The translations under genes were made by a program, and so were the position numbers. 64,000 bases of DNA from Agelas oroides (Eukaryota > Porifera > Demospongiae > Agelasida > Agelasidae), in the NCBI GenBank assembly GCA_949130485.1, contig OX422197.1, positions 2,519,603-2,583,602 of the forward strand, written 5' to 3'. This document shows positions 1 to 11,790 of the stretch, in pieces; within the stretch, counting starts at the first letter, position 1, and each line of letters opens with the position of its first letter. The notes under the pieces are model-generated. The model was not told where the DNA came from, made no database searches, and saw only the letters and a list, made by a program, of their open reading frames with translations.

Positions 1-722
1 ACCTAACTCTACCACACTCTACCCCGAATCTACCTAACTCAACCACACTCCACCCTAGCTTGACCCGACTATTCCTCGCTCTACCACACTCTACCCCGAC
101 TCTACCTCACTCTACCACACTCTTCCCCATCTCTACCTCACCCTACCACACTCTACCCAGGCTCGACCCAACTCTACCTCACTCTACCACACTCTACCCT
201 GGCTCAACCCGACTCTACCTCACTCTACCACACTCTATCCTGGCTCAAAGCAACTCTACCTCACTCCACCACATTCTACCCCAACTCAACCTCACTCTAC
301 CACACTCTACCCCGACTCTACCTCACTCTAGCACACACTACCCCGACTCTACCTTACTCTACCTCACTCTACCCCGACTCTACCTCACTCTACCACAGTC
401 TACCCTGCCTCGACCCGACTCTACCTCACTCTACCCCGACTCTACCTCACTCTACCACACTCTACCCCGACTCTACCTCACTCTACCACACTCTACCCTG
501 GCTAAACCCGACTCTACCTCACTCTACCACTCTCTACCCCGGCTCAACGTGACTCTACCTCACTCCACCACACCCTACCCCAAATCTACCTCACTCTACC
601 ACACTCTACTTCGACTCTACCTCAATGTATCACACTCTACCCTGGCTCGACCCGACTCTACCTCACTCTATCACACTCTACCCTGGCTCAACCCTTCTCT
701 ACCTCACTCTACCACACTCTAC
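1..722 (+). repeat. Long-range duplicate, copy 1 (partner 7,009-7,730)
   Basis: This segment matches 7,009-7,730 at a constant offset of 7,008. Shared rare variants include CTAGCTTGACCCGACTATTC, CCCAGGCTCGACCCAAC, GGCTCAAAGCAAC and CCCTACCCCAAATC. The match stops at 722/7,730: copy 1 continues with TACCTTACTCTTCC, copy 2 with TACCCCGACTCTACC. The left end is cut by the window edge. A shorter relative starts near 4,128. Confidence 0.85.
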
Positions 723-3700
723 CTTACTCTTCCACACTCTACCCTTGCTAAACCCGACTCTACCTCACTCTACCACTCTCTACCCTGGCTCAACGTGACT
801 CTACCTTTCTCTACCACACTCTACCCCGACTCTACCTCACTCTACCACACACTACCATGGCTCGACCCAACTCTACCTCACTCTACCACACTCTATCCTG
901 TCTCAACGTGACTCTACCTCACTCCACCACACTTTATCCCAACCCTACCTCACTCTACCACACTCTACCCTGGCTCGACCCGACTCTACCTCACTCTACC
1001 ACAATCTACCCTGGCTCGACCCTACTCTACCTCACTCTACCACACTCTATCCCGACTCTACCTCACTCTACCGCACTTTACCTCGACTCTACCTCTCTCT
1101 ACCACACTCTACCCTGGATCAACCCGACTCTACCTTACTCTACCACAATCTACCCCGACTCTACCTTTCTCTACCTCACTCTACCCCGACTCTACCTCAC
1201 TCTACCACAGTCTACCCTGCCTCGACCCGACTCTACCTCACTCTACCCCGACTCTACCTCACTCTTCCACACTCTACCCTGGCTAAACCCGACTCTACCT
1301 CACTCTACCACTCTCTACCCTGGCTCAACGTGACTCTACCTCACTCCACCACACCCTACCCCAACTCTACCTCACTCTACCACACTCTACTTTGACTCTA
1401 CCTCACTGTATCACACTCTACCCTGGCTCGACCCGACTCTACCTCACTCTACCGCACTCTACCCCGACTCTACCTCACTCTACCACACTCTACCCTTCCT
1501 CGACCCTACTCTAGATCACTCTACCACACTCTACCCTGGCTCGACCCGACTCTACCTCACTCTTCCCCACTCTACCTTGACTCTGGCTCACTCTAGCACA
1601 CACTACCCCGACTCTTCCTATCTCTACCCCGACTCTACCTCACTCTACCACAGTCTACCCTCGCTCGACCCGACTCTACCTAACTCTACCACACTCTACC
1701 CCGAATCTACCTAACTCAACCACACTCCACCCTAGCTTGACCCGACTATACCTCGCTCTACCACACTCTACCCCGACTCTACCTCACTCTACCACACTCT
1801 TCCCTATCTCTACCTCACTCTACCACACTCTACCCTGGCTCGACCCAACTCTACCTCACTCTACCACACTCTACCCTGGCTCAACCCAACTCTACCTCAC
1901 TCTACCACACTCTATCCTGGCTCAACGCAACTCTACCTCACTCCACCACACTCTACCCCAACTCAACCTCACTCTACCACAGTCTACCCTGCCTCGACCC
2001 GACTCTACCTCACTCTACCCCGAGTCTACCTCATTCTACCACACTCTACCCCGACTCTACCTCACTCAACCACACTCTACCCTGGCTCGACCCGACTCTA
2101 CCTCACTCTACCACCCTCTTCCCCGAATCTACCTCACTCAACCACACTCCACCCTAGCTCGACTCGACTGTACCTCGCTCTACCACACCCTACCCCGACT
2201 CTGCCTCACTCTACCACACTCTACCCCGACTCTACCTCACTCTGCCACACTCTAACCTGGCTCAAGCCGACTCTACCTCACTCTGCCACACTCTACCCTG
2301 GCTCAACCCGACTCTACCTCACTCTACCACACTCTATCCTGGCTCAACGCGACTCTACCTCACTGTACCACACTCTACCCCGACTCTACCTCACTCTGCC
2401 ACACTCTACCCTGGCTCAACCCGACTCTACCTCACTCTACCACACTCTATCCTGTCTCAACGCGACTCTACTTCACTCTACCACACTCTACCCCGACTCT
2501 ACCTCAATCTACCACACTCTACCCTGGCTCGACCCGATTCTACCTCACTCTACCACACTCTACCCCGACTCTACCTCACTCTACCACACTCTAACCTGGC
2601 TCGACCCCACTCTACCTCATTCTACCACACTCTACCCCAACTCTACCTCACTCTACCACACTCTACCCTGGCTCAACCCTACTCTACCTCACTCTACCAC
2701 ACTCTATCCTGTCTCAACGTGACTCTACCTCACTCCACCACACTTTCTCCCAACCCTACCTCACTCTACCACACTCTACCCTGGCTCGACCCGACTCTAC
2801 CTCACTCTACCACACTCTATCCCGACTCTACCTCACTCTACCGCACTTTACCTCGACTCTACCTCTCTCTACCACACTCTACCCTGGATCGACCCGACTC
2901 TACCTTACTCTACCACAATCTACCCCGACTCTACCTCACTCTACCACACTCTACCCCGACTCTACCTCACTCTACCACACACTACCATGGCTCGACCCAA
3001 CTCTACCTCACTCTACCGCACTCTACCCCGACTCTACCTCACTCTACCACACTCTACCCTTCCTCGACCCTACCCTACCTCACTCTACCACACTCTACCC
3101 TGGCTCGACCCGACTCTACCTCACTCTACCCCACTCTACCCCGACTCTGGCTCACTCTAGCACACACTACCCCGACTCTACCTCTCTCTACCCCGACTGT
3201 ACCTCACTCTACCACAGTCTACCCTCGCTCGACCCGACTCTACCTAACTCTACCACACTCTACCCCGAATCTACCTAACTCAACCACACTCCACCCTAGC
3301 TTGACCCGACTATACCTCGCTCTACCACACTCTACCCCGACTCTACCTCACTCTACCACACTCTTCCCCATCTCTACCTCACTCTACCACACTCTACCCT
3401 GGCTCGACCCAACTCTACCTCATTCTACCACACTCTACCCCGACTCTACCTCACTCTACCACACTCTATCCTGGCTCAACGCGACTCTACCTCACTCCAC
3501 CCCACTCTACCCCAACTCAACCTCACTCTACCACACTCTACCCCGACACTACCTCACTCTAGCACACACTACCCCGACTCTACCTTTCTCTACCTCACTC
3601 TACCCCGACTCTACCTCACTCTACCACAGTCTACCCTGCCTCGACCCGACTCTACCTCACTCTACCCCGACTCTACCTCACTCTACCACACTCTACCCCG

Positions 3701-4320
3701 ACTCTACCTCACTCTACCACACTCTACCCTGGCTAAACCCGACTCTACCTCACTCTACCACTCTCTACCCTGGCTCAACGTGACTCTACCTCACTCCACC
3801 ACACCCTACCCCAACTCTACCTCACTCTACCACACTCTACTTCGACTCTACCTCACTGTATCACACTCTACCCTGGCTCGACCCGACTCTACCTCACTCT
3901 ACCGCACTCTACCCCGACTCTACCTCACTCTACCACACTCTACCCTTCCTCGACCCTACTCTACCTCACTCTACCACACTCTACCCTGGCTCGACCCGAC
4001 TCTACCTCACCCTACCCCACTTTACCCCGACTCTGGCTGACTCTAGCACACACTACCCCGACTCTTCCTCTCTCTACCCCGACTCTACCTCACTCTACCA
4101 CAGTCTACCCTCGCTCGACCCGACTCTACCTAACTCTACCACACTCTACCCCGAATCTACCTAACTCAACCACACTCCACCCTAGCTTGACCCGACTATT
4201 CCTCGCTCTACCACACTCTACCCCGACTCTACCTCACTCTACCACACTCTTCCCCATCTCTACCTCACCCTACCACACTCTACCCAGGCTCGACCCAACT
4301 CTACCTCACTCTACCACACT

Positions 4321-5878
4321 CTACCCTGACTCTACCTCACTCTACCACACTGAATCCCGACTCTTCCTCACTCTACCACACTCTACCCTGTCTCAACCCG
4401 ACTTTACCTCACTCTACCACACTCTACCTCGACTCTACCTCACTCTACCACACTCTACCCTGGCTCAACCCTACTCTACCTCACTCTACCACACTTTATC
4501 CTGGCTCAACGCGACTCTACCTCACTCCACCACACTCTACCCCAACTCTACCTCACTCTACCACACTCTACCCTGGCTCGACCCGACTCTACCTCACTCT
4601 ACCACACTCTACCCTGGCTCGACCCTACTCTACCTCACTCTACCACACTCTATCCCGACTCTACCTCACTCTACCGCACTTTACCCCGACTCTACCTCTC
4701 TCTACCACACTCTACCCTGGATCGACCCGACTGTACCTCACTCTACCACACTCTACCCCGACTCTACCTCACTCTACCACACTCTACCCTGGCTCGACTC
4801 GACGCTACCTCACACTACCACACTCTACCCTCACTCGACAAGACTCTACCTCACTCTACCACACTCTACCCTGGCTCGACCCGACTATACCTCACTCTAC
4901 CACACTCTACCCCGACCCTACCTAACTCTACCACACTCTATCCTGGCTCAACCCGAATCTACCTCACTCTACCACGCTCTACCCTCGCTCGACACGACTC
5001 TACCTCACTCTACCACACTCTACCCCAACTCTACCTCACTCTACCACACTCTACCTCGACTCTACCTCACTCTACCACACTCTATCCTGGCTCGACCCGA
5101 CTCTACCTCACTCTACCACACTCTACCCTTGCTAGACCCAACTCTACCTTACTATACCACACCCTACCCTAGCTCAACACTTCTCTACCTCACTCTACCA
5201 CACTCTACCCCGACTCTACCTCACTCTATCACACTTTACCCCGACTCTACCTGTCTCTACCACACTCTACCCTGGATCGACCAGACTCTACCTTACTCTA
5301 CCACACTCTACCCCGACTCTACCTCACTCTACCACAGTCTACCCCAACTCTACCTCACTCTACCACACTCCACCCTGGCTCGACCCAACTCTACCTCACT
5401 CTACCACACTCTACCCTGACTCTACCTCACTCTACCACACTCTACCCCGACTCTTCCTCACTCTACCACACTCTACCCAGGCTCGACCCGACTTTACCTC
5501 ACTCTACCACACTCTACCTCGACTCTACCTCACTCTACCACACTCTACCCTGGCTCAACCCTACTCTACCTCACTCTACCACACTTTATCCTGGCTCAAT
5601 GCGACTCTACCTCACTCCACCACACTCTACCCCAACTCTACCTCACTCTACCACACTCTACCCTGGCTCGACCCGACTCTACCTCACTCTACCACACTCT
5701 ACCCTGGCTCGACCCTACTCTACCTCACTCTACCACACTCTATCCCGACTCTACCTCACTCTACCGCACGTTACCCCGACTCTACCTCTCTCTACCACAC
5801 TCTACCCTGGATCGACCCGACTGTACCTCACTCTACCACACTCTACCCCGACTCTACCTCACTCTACCACACTCTACC
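4321..5878 (+). repeat. 1,090-bp higher-order repeat, first locus (about 1.4 copies)
   Basis: CTACCCTGACTCTACC at 4,321 recurs at 5,411, giving a period of 1,090 bp. The second copy follows the first until about 5,878, where CTACCATGG replaces CTACCCTGG and the copies diverge. Both carry the same run of variants, such as TTATCCTGGCTCAA and CTGGATCGACCCGACTG. The whole locus recurs at about 10,234 with offset 5,913, so it was copied as a block. Confidence 0.8.
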
Positions 5879-6195
5879 ATGGCTCGACCCAACTCTACCT
5901 CACTCTACCCCACTCTACCCCGACTCTACCTCACTCTACCACACTCTACCCTTGCTCGACCCGACTCTACCTCACTCTACCACACTCTACCCTGGCTCGA
6001 CCCGACTCTACCTCAATCTACCACACTGTACCCCGACTCTGCCTCATTCTAGCACACACTACCCCGACTCTACCTCACTCTACCTCACTCTACCCCGACT
6101 CTACCTCACTCTACCACACTCTACCATGGCTCGACCCAACTCTACCTCAATCTACCGCACTCTACCCCGACTCTACCTCACTATACCACACTCTA

Positions 6196-6210
6196 CCCTT
6201 GTTTGACCCG
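6196..6210 (+). repeat. Higher-order anchor CCCTTGTTTGACCCG, first copy
   Basis: A rare variant of the 41-bp unit in which CCCTGGCTCGACCCG is replaced by CCCTTGTTTGACCCG. It is always followed by a CTCACTCAACC unit. It recurs at 12,109, 16,048, 19,411, 22,702, 26,343, 30,097, 33,388, 37,029 and 41,329, and marks the start of one higher-order copy each time. Confidence 0.9.
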
Positions 6211-7008
6211 ACTCTACCTCACTCAACCACACTCTACCCTGGCTCGACCCGACTCTACCTCACTCTACTACACTCTACCCCGACTCTGCCTCACTCTAGC
6301 ACACACTACCCCGACTCTACCTCTCTCTACCTTACTCTACCCCGGTTCTACCTCACTCTACCACAGTCTACCCTGGCTCGACCCGACTCTACCTTAATCT
6401 ACCACACTCTACCCCGAATCTACCTCCCTCAACCACACCCCACCCTAGCTCGACCCGACTGTACCTCGCTCTACCACACTCTACCCCGACTCTACCTCAC
6501 TCTAGCACACACTACCCCGACTCTACCTCACTCCACCTCACTCTACCCCGACTCTAACTCACTGTACCACAGTCTGCCCTGGCTCGACTCGACTCTACCT
6601 CACTCTACCACACTGTACCCCGACTCTACCTCACTCTAACACACTCTACCCCAACTCTACCTCACTCTACCACACTCTACCCTGGCTCGACCCAACTCTA
6701 CCTCACTCTACCACACTCTACCCCGAATCTACCTCACTCAACCACACTCCACCCTAGCTCGACCCGACTGTACCTCGCTCTACCACACTCTACCCCGACT
6801 CTACCTCACTCTACCACACTCTACCCTTCCTCGACCCTACTCTACCTCAATCTACCACACTCTACCCTGGCTCGACCCGACTCTACCTCACCCTACCCCA
6901 CTTTACCCCGACTCTGGCTGACTCTAGCACACACTACCCCGACTCTTCCTCTCTCTACCCCGACTCTACCTCACTCTACCACAGTCTACCCTCGCTCGAC
7001 CCGACTCT

Positions 7009-7730
7009 ACCTAACTCTACCACACTCTACCCCGAATCTACCTAACTCAACCACACTCCACCCTAGCTTGACCCGACTATTCCTCGCTCTACCACACTCT
7101 ACCCCGACTCTACCTCACTCTACCACACTCTTCCCCATCTCTACCTCACCCTACCACACTCTACCCAGGCTCGACCCAACTCTACCTCACTCTACCACAC
7201 TCTACCCTGGCTCAACCCGACTCTACCTCACTCTACCACACTCTATCCTGGCTCAAAGCAACTCTACCTCACTCCACCACATTCTACCCCAACTCAACCT
7301 CACTCTACCACACTCTACCCCGACTCTACCTCACTCTAGCACACACTACCCCGACTCTACCTTACTCTACCTCACTCTACCCCGACTCTACCTCACTCTA
7401 CCACAGTCTACCCTGCCTCGACCCGACTCTACCTCACTCTACCCCGACTCTACCTCACTCTACCACACTCTATCCCGACTCTACCTCACTCTACCACACT
7501 CTACCCTGGCTAAACCCGACTCTACCTCACTCTACCACTCTCTACCCCGGCTCAACGTGACTCTACCTCACTCCACCACACCCTACCCCAAATCTACCTC
7601 ACTCTACCACACTCTACTTCGACTCTACCTCAATGTATCACACTCTACCCTGGCTCAACCCGACTCTACCTCACTCTATCACACTCTACCCTGGCTCAAC
7701 CCTTCTCTACCTCACTCTACCACACTCTAC
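7009..7730 (+). repeat. Long-range duplicate, copy 2 (partner 1-722)
   Basis: Same order of 31- and 41-bp units and the same rare variants as 1-722. Differences are few; for example, one unit reads TATCCCGAC here where the partner reads TACCCCGAC. The segment upstream of 7,009 (from about 6,810) resembles about 3,940-4,128, so the duplicated block probably extends leftward beyond the window in copy 1. Confidence 0.85.
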
Positions 7731-8466
7731 CCCGACTCTACCTCACTCTACCACACTTTACCCCGACTGTACCTCTCTCTACCACCCTCTACCCTGGGTC
7801 GACCCGACTCTACCTTACTCTACCACACTCTATCCCGACTCTACCTCACTCTACCACACTCTACCCCAACTCTACCTCACTATACCACACTCTACCCCGA
7901 CTATACCTCACTCTACCACACTCTACCCCGACTCTACCTCACTCTACCTCACTCTACCCTGCCTCAACCCGACTCTACCTCACTCTACCACACTCTATCC
8001 TGGCTAAACGCGACTCTACCTCACTCCACCACACTCTACCCCAACTCAACCTCACTCTACCACAGTCTACCCCGACTCTACCTCACTCTTCCTCACTCTA
8101 CCACAATATACCCTGCCTCGACCCGACTCTGCCTCACTCTACCCCGACTCTACCTCAGTCTACCACACTCTACCCCGACTCTGTCTCACTCTACCGCACT
8201 CTACCCTGGCTCGACCCGACTCTATATCATTCTACCACACTCTATCCTGACTCGACCCGACTCTACCTCCCTCTACCACACCCTACCCCGACTCTACCTC
8301 ACTCTACCACACTCTACCCTGGCTTAACCCGACTCTACCTCACTCTACAACTCTCTACCCTTGCTCAATGCGACTCTACCTCACTCCACCACACTCTACC
8401 CCAACTCTACCTCACTCTACCACACTCTACTTCGACTCTACCTCACTCTACCACACTCTACCCTGG

Positions 8467-9131
8467 GCCTCTAAGCAGAGAATAAAGTTTTGCCAATCCC
8501 CTCCTACTGTCCTCATCAATAAGCCTATACCGCAGCGCCGCAGTATGACGTCATTTTTGAAACTACTGCACTATACAACCCGTCTGAGATACGCACTTCG
8601 ATCCAGAGAGATCTATACCGAGGAACCGATTACGTCCCCGGAGATACTATCAGAGCCCCCCCAGACGCAGGATGACAGCATCAGCAGCATACAAGAAACA
8701 CCGAACAGCCAGTTTAGGCTGGCACTCTCGGTAACCCCGTGCATGCCCCGTATAAGTAGTATAGAATCTGTTAACCATAGCCCTTCCCCCCTACTGTTTA
8801 GCCCCACACCCACCGCAAGCCCAGTCCATGCCCCTACCCCAGATTCCACCCAGGACCAACCACCTCCCCCTCCACTTAGCCCCACTAACAGTCTAACCTC
8901 TTCCCATAGCACTAGTCCCCAGCATGAAGAATCCCTATCTGGATCCATCGAACTATTCAGCCCCACCCCCAGCATAACCCAGAACAAGTGGCCATCACCC
9001 CCACCTCTCCCTCAACGATCCCCACGCATTAGGAGCAGACACAATTTACACAACTATGCGAGCCTTGCCTCAACAAATGGGAGCTACGATGTGCGTAGCA
9101 GTGTTGGCGCTCCCCCACCCGATACCCCAAC
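8467..9131 (+). other. Unique 665-bp non-satellite island inserted in the array
   Basis: The satellite stops after CTACCCTGG (8,466) and resumes with CTCGACCCG (9,132). Between them lies complex sequence with balanced base use and no 10-mer periodicity. Three other loci have the same flanks joined directly: 42,589/42,590, 57,597/57,598 and 60,561/60,562. The left flank also matches 42,193-42,589, sharing the rare GGCTTAACCCG, TACAACTCTC and CTCAATGCG variants. The right flank matches from 42,590 through CTGGGTCGACCAGAC. No target-site duplication longer than 1-2 bp, terminal inverted repeat or poly(A) tail is visible. It could be a captured host fragment, an eroded mobile-element fragment or an assembly join. 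It is the only non-satellite DNA in the window. Confidence 0.9.
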
Positions 9132-9132
9132 C
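8467..9132 (+). CDS. Unrecognised Pro/Ser-rich open frame, partial at both ends (222 codons)
   Basis: One plus-strand frame is stop-free across the whole island. I do not recognise the product. Counting GCC at 8,467 as residue 1, the first Met is residue 27 (ATG at 8,545). Residues 27-50 are hydrophobic and basic (KLLHYTTRLRYALRSRE). Residues 51-70 are acidic. The rest is rich in Ser, Thr and Pro with many S/T-P pairs. LFSPTP occurs twice (110-115 and 163-168). PPPPPLSP lies at 132-139. PPPLPQR at 178-184 fits the class II SH3-ligand pattern PxxPxR. I see no signal peptide, membrane span or catalytic motif. The frame runs on into satellite on both sides only because the satellite is also open, so neither end is a true terminus. 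It could be an exon, a retrocopy fragment or a piece of a retroelement gene. Predicted disorder is inference. Confidence 0.4.
8545..8554. promoter_or_regulatory. CRE-like palindrome overlapping the island's first ATG
   Basis: ATGACGTCAT is a perfect 10-bp palindrome containing TGACGTCA, the full CREB/ATF consensus. It lies inside the open frame and includes its first ATG. A chance match is quite possible; no TATA box or start-site context supports promoter use. Confidence 0.2.
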
Positions 9133-9500
9133 TCGACCCGACTCTACCTCACTCTATCACACTCTACCCTGGCTCAACCCTTCTCTACCTCACTCTACCG
9201 CACTCTACCCCGACTCTACCTCACTCTACCACACTTTACCCCTACTCTACCTCTCTCTACCACACTCTACCCTGGGTCGACCAGACTCTACCTTACTCTA
9301 CCACACTCTACCCCGAATCTACCTCACTCAACCACACTCCATCCTAGCTCGACCCGACTGTACCTCGCTCTACCACACTCTACCCGGACTCTACCTCACT
9401 CTAGCACACACTGCCCCGACTCTACCTCACTCCACCTCATTCTACCCCGACTCTATCTCACTCTACCACAGACTACCCTGGCTCGACCCGACTCTACCTC

Positions 9501-9542
9501 ACTCTACCACACTCTACCCCGACTCTACCACACTCTACCCCG
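9501..9542 (+). repeat. Local 21-bp duplication (10-mer plus 11-mer, two copies)
   Basis: ACTCTACCAC followed by ACTCTACCCC and G occurs at 9,501-9,521 and again at 9,522-9,542, without the usual ACTCTACCTC 10-mer between. This is a two-thirds unit and shows length change in sub-unit steps. Confidence 0.8.
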
Positions 9543-9600
9543 ACTCTACCTCACTCTACCACACTCTACCCCGTATCTACCTGACTCTACCACACTCTAC

Positions 9601-11790
9601 CCTGGCTCGACTCGACGCTACCTCACACTACCACACTCTACCCTCACTCGACAAGACTCTACCTCACTCTACCTCACTCTACCACACTCTACCCTGGCTC
9701 GACCCGACTATACCTCACTCTACCACACTCTACATCGACTCTACCTAACTCTACCACACTCTATTCTGGCTCAACCCGAATCTACCTCACTCTACCACAC
9801 TCTACCCTCGCTCGACACGACTCTACCTCACTCTACCACACTCTACCCCAACTCTACCTCACTCTACCACACTCTACCTCGACTCTACCTCACTCTACCA
9901 CACTCTATCCTGGCTCGACCCGACTCTACCTCACTCTACCACACTCTACCCTTGCTAGACCCAACTCTACCTCACTATACCACACCCTACCCTAGCTCAA
10001 CACTTCTCTACCTCACTCTACCACACTCTACCCCGACTCTACCTCACTCTATCACACTTTACCCCGACTCTACCTGTCTCTACCACACTCTACCCTGGAT
10101 CGACCAGACTCTACCTTACTCTACCACACTCTACCCCGACTCTACCTCACTCTACCACAGTCTACCCCAACTCTACCTCATTCTACCACACTCCACCCTG
10201 GCTCGACCCAACTCTACCTCACTCTACCACACTCTACCCTGACTCTACCTCACTCTACCACACTCAACCCCGACTCTTCCTCACTCTACCACACTCTACC
10301 CTGTCTCAACCCGACTTTACCTCACTCTACCACACTCTACCTCGACTCTACCTCACTCTACCACACTCTACCCTGGCTCAACCCTACTCTACCTCACTCT
10401 ACCACACTTTATCCTGGCTCAACGCGACTCTACCTCACTCCACCACACTCTACCCCAACTCTACCTCACTCTACCACACTCTACCCTGGCTCGACCCGAC
10501 TCTACCTCACTCTACCACACTCTACCCTGGCTCGACCCTACTCTACCTCACTCTACCACACTCTATCCCGACTCTACCTCACTCTACCGCACTTTACCCC
10601 GACTCTACCTCTCTCTACCACACTCTACCCTGGATCGACCCGACTGTACCTCACTCTACCACACTCTACCCCGACTCTACCTCACTCTACCACACTCTAC
10701 CCTGGCTCGACTCGACGCTACCTCACACTACCACACTCTACCCTCACTCGACAAGACTCTACCTCACTCTACCACACTCTATCCTGGCTCGACCCGACTA
10801 TACCTCACTCTACCACACTCTACCCCGACCCTACCTAACTCTACCACACTCTATCCTGGCTCAACCCGAATCTACCTCACTCTACCACGCTCTACCCTCG
10901 CTCGACACGACTCTACCTCACTCTACCACACTCTACCCCAACTCTACCTCACTCTACCACACTCTACCTCGACTCTACCTCACTCTACCACACTCTATCC
11001 TGGCTCGACCCGACTCTACCTCACTCTACCACACTCTACCCTTGCTAGACCCAACTCTACCTTACTATACCACACCCTACCCTAGCTCAACACTTCTCTA
11101 CCTCACTCTACCACACTCTACCCCGACTCTACCTCACTCTATCACACTTTACCCCGACTCTACCTGTCTCTACCACACTCTACCCTGGATCGACCAGACT
11201 CTACCTTACTCTACCACACTCTACCCCGACTCTACCTCACTCTACCACAGTCTACCCCAACTCTACCTCACTCTACCACACTCCACCCTGGCTCGACCCA
11301 ACTCTACCTCACTCTACCACACTCTACCCTGACTCTACCTCACTCTACCACACTCTACCCCGACTCTTCCTCACTCTACCACACTCTACCCTGGCTCGAC
11401 CCGACTTTACCTCACTCTACCACACTCTACCTCGACTCTACCTCACTCTACCACACTCTACCCTGGCTCAACCCTACTCTACCTCACTCTACCACACTTT
11501 ATCCTGGCTCAACGCGACTCTACCTCACTCCACCACACTCTACCCCAACTCTACCTCACTCTACCACACTCTACCCTGGCTCGACCCGACTCTACCTCAC
11601 TCTACCACACTCTACCCTGGCTCGACCCTACTCTACCTCACTCTACCACACTCTATCCCGACTCTACCTCACTCTACCGCACGTTACCCCGACTCTACCT
11701 CTCTCTACCACACTCTACCCTGGATCGACCCGACTGTACCTCACTCTACCACACTCTACCCCGACTCTACCTCACTCTACCACACTCTAC
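9601..11790 (+). repeat. 1,090-bp higher-order repeat, second locus (about 2.1 copies)
   Basis: Partial copy 9,601-10,233, full copy 10,234-11,323, partial copy 11,324 to about 11,790. CTACCCTGACTCTACC begins at both 10,234 and 11,324. The block is related to 4,321-5,878 at offset 5,913. The 9,601 copy also aligns with 4,788 onward, first at offset 4,813 and then 4,823, because it holds one extra 10-mer near 9,661-9,680. Rare shared markers include CGACGCTACCTCACACTACC and CTCACTCGACAAGAC. Confidence 0.8.

Larger units (their letters stand above)
1..8466 (+). repeat. Satellite array, left block (mosaic of higher-order repeats)
   Basis: Continuous satellite built from a 10-mer (ACTCTACC plus TC, AC, CC or CT). 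Trios of 10-mers plus G give a 31-bp unit; trios plus GGCTCGACCC and G give a 41-bp unit. The two alternate irregularly. Recurrent variants include TCTAGCACACACTACC, CTCACTCAACCACACTCCA and GGCTCAACGCG. A segment at 1-722 recurs at 7,009-7,730 with constant offset 7,008, and shorter relatives occur near 1,680 and 4,130. The block ends abruptly at an insertion after CCCTGG at 8,466. Plus-strand open frames cross the whole block because the consensus lacks stop triplets. I see no gene here. Boundaries of sub-blocks were read by eye. Confidence 0.97.

Noticed and set aside
8481..8486. AATAAA as a poly(A) signal or LTR remnant
   Set aside because: It sits 15 bp inside the island directly after satellite, with no LTR ends, GT-rich downstream element or poly(A) tract. 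It also lies within the open frame.
8751..8756. TATAAG as a TATA box
   Set aside because: Internal to the open frame, with no other promoter context.
8613..8987. Minus-strand 124-codon frame in the island
   Set aside because: It lies wholly opposite the longer plus-strand frame. Its Gly/Trp/Val-rich content is what the reverse complement of a Pro/Ser-rich frame gives. No motif supports it.
9105..9125. TGGCGCTCCCCC as a retroviral-type primer binding site
   Set aside because: Only the first few bases resemble known primer sites. The following bases do not form a plausible tRNA 3' complement, and no LTR end precedes it.
9056..9748. Overlapping plus-strand frame starting with ATG near the island's right end
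   Set aside because: Only the first 25 codons or so are island sequence; the rest is open satellite. It overlaps the longer frame out of phase.
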